A model generated the notes under the pieces. That model did not search any database, was not told the DNA's origin, and was given only the letters and a program-made list of their open reading frames with translations. From an uncultured bacterium (lineage in GTDB: Bacteria > Chloroflexota > Anaerolineae > JACIWP01), in assembly GCA_903872005.1 (NCBI GenBank), contig CAIQJD010000389.1:1-6055 (forward strand): 6,055 nucleotides of DNA. The letters run 5' to 3'. Below, in pieces: positions 5,785 to 6,055 of this stretch (positions are counted from its first letter, which is position 1; every line of letters begins with the position of its first letter). Position numbers and translations under genes: made by a program.

Positions 5785-5961
5785 ATGGCGGCGCTTCGGC
5801 GCGCCGGCCGGCCGGCGTGGCGTGCGGCGAACATGCATGCATGTTTGTTCGTCCTAAAGGCCATGGGACCTGGAAAGAGGCAAACATGCATGCATGTGGC
5901 GCGCCCGGACGCGGCGCGGGGAGTCGGCGAGACGCGGGAAGGGGTGCGAGGCGCAGAGTGA
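5785..5961 (+). CDS. Possible small upstream frame (58 codons) overlapping the next gene by GTGA
   Basis: An open frame from the ATG at 5785 encodes a basic peptide starting MAALRRAGRPAWRAANMHAC and ends with TGA at 5959-5961, overlapping the GTG start at 5958 by four bases. It spans the whole 17-bp inverted repeat. It has no good Shine-Dalgarno (the nearest GGAG ends 18 bases upstream) and no recognised homologue. The frame could be chance in GC-rich DNA. It is listed because the GTGA overlap is the usual geometry of a coupled leader peptide. Confidence 0.2.
   Translation: MAALRRAGRPAWRAANMHACLFVLKAMGPGKRQTCMHVARPDAARGVGETREGVRGAE
5787..5805 (+). other. Leader hairpin capped by a UUCG tetraloop
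   Basis: GCGC-TTCG-GCGC at 5791-5802 forms a four-pair stem closed by C(UUCG)G, extended by three more pairs (5787-5789 with 5803-5805) past a single bulged G. It lies in the predicted leader of the plus-strand gene. It overlaps a 16-bp palindrome of repeated CCGG units at 5802-5817, which could form a competing fold. No U run follows. Confidence 0.4.
5831..5897. repeat. 17-bp perfect inverted repeat whose arms are 14-bp palindromes
   Basis: ACATGCATGCATGTTTG at 5831-5847 is the exact reverse complement of CAAACATGCATGCATGT at 5881-5897, with 33 bases between. Inside each arm ACATGCATGCATGT is itself a perfect palindrome, at 5831-5844 and 5884-5897. The two copies are therefore direct and inverted repeats at once, 53 bases apart centre to centre, about five helical turns. 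They could be paired operators on one face of the DNA or a long leader hairpin. Nothing recognised as a transposon or attachment site surrounds them. Confidence 0.85.
5948..5951 (+). promoter_or_regulatory. Ribosome binding site favouring the GTG start
   Basis: GAGG lies six bases before the GTG at 5958. A competing GAGG at 5877-5880 lies five bases before the ATG at 5886, so the site alone does not settle the start. Confidence 0.45.
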
Positions 5962-6055
5962 GAGGGGCCTGGGCGTGGGTGTGGCGGATCGTGGCGCTGG
6001 CCGGCATGCTGGCGGCGGCAGGGGCCGGGCCGGCGGCGCGGCCGGCGCTTGAGGC
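5958..6055 (+). CDS. Start of a secreted protein (signal peptide only, partial)
   Basis: Only the first 32 codons are in view. From the GTG at 5958 they read MRGAWAWVWRIVALAGMLAA and continue AGAGPAARPALE: a short basic start, a hydrophobic core and a small-residue region, as expected for a Sec signal peptide. GAGG lies six bases before the GTG. An in-frame ATG at 5886, with GAGG five bases upstream, would add 24 residues rich in Arg and Gly. I prefer the GTG because the extension uses several codons rare in this window (AGA, AGG, CGA, AGT) and would give an unusually long n-region. The function lies beyond the window. Confidence 0.55.
   Translation, partial: MRGAWAWVWRIVALAGMLAAAGAGPAARPALE

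Larger units (their letters stand above)
5465..5957. other. Divergent intergenic region
   Basis: This 493-base stretch separates the minus-strand operon from the plus-strand gene. It holds one good promoter in each direction, with the -35 boxes 91 bases apart, four inverted repeats, one UUCG hairpin and a weak 58-codon frame. No RNA gene, terminator with a U run or mobile-element end was recognised apart from these. Confidence 0.8.

Noticed and set aside
5831..5897. Transposon ends or a MITE
   Set aside because: The 33-base interior is too short for a known element and no flanking target duplication is visible. It is kept only as a minor alternative.
5639..6007. 122-codon minus-strand frame in the intergenic region
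   Set aside because: It is antisense to the strong plus promoter, the palindromes and the signal-peptide gene. It is low in complexity with no ribosome site.

Overview
The window looks like a GC-rich bacterial chromosome, most likely from a Chloroflexota bacterium of the Anaerolineae/Caldilineae type. This rests on three things: a very large secreted protein with long Thr/Pro-rich linkers, its short C-terminal tail of the R-[IV]-[FY]-L-P-L type, which I recall as common in that phylum, and a very GC-rich genome style full of the word GCCGGC. No 16S rRNA or other phylogenetic marker is present, so this is an inference.

Layout. (1) Bases 1-686, minus strand: the first 228 codons of N-acetylglucosamine-6-phosphate deacetylase (nagA), cut by the window edge. 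(2) Bases 683-5464, minus strand: one 1,593-residue exported protein. In order it has a signal peptide, 14 beta-propeller-type repeats, a beta-sandwich, an IPT/TIG domain, a CBM96/DNRLRE-type carbohydrate-binding module, a Thr/Pro linker, a CARDB-like domain, a second Thr/Pro linker and a short hydrophobic/aromatic tail. Its stop overlaps the nagA start (ATGA), so the two form one transcription unit. (3) Bases 5465-5957: a 493-base divergent intergenic region with one promoter for each direction, several inverted repeats and a 17-bp perfect inverted repeat whose arms are themselves palindromes. (4) Bases 5958-6055, plus strand: the start of a second exported protein, cut by the window edge.

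How the parts may work together (inference): the big protein has no recognisable catalytic domain and looks like a surface-displayed binding or scaffold protein. Its tight coupling to nagA suggests the locus belongs to amino-sugar (GlcNAc, chitin or peptidoglycan) recognition and use. The divergently transcribed secreted protein may share regulation through the palindromes between the two promoters.

The most unusual items are the double-palindrome/17-bp hairpin in the plus-strand leader, the ATGA coupling of a cell-surface giant to a cytosolic sugar enzyme, a lower-GC patch covering most of the propeller, a nine-base homopolymer in the coding sequence, a cysteine cluster confined to two propeller repeats, and the heavy over-representation of GCCGGC. 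No rRNA, tRNA, CRISPR array, insertion sequence or transposase was seen.
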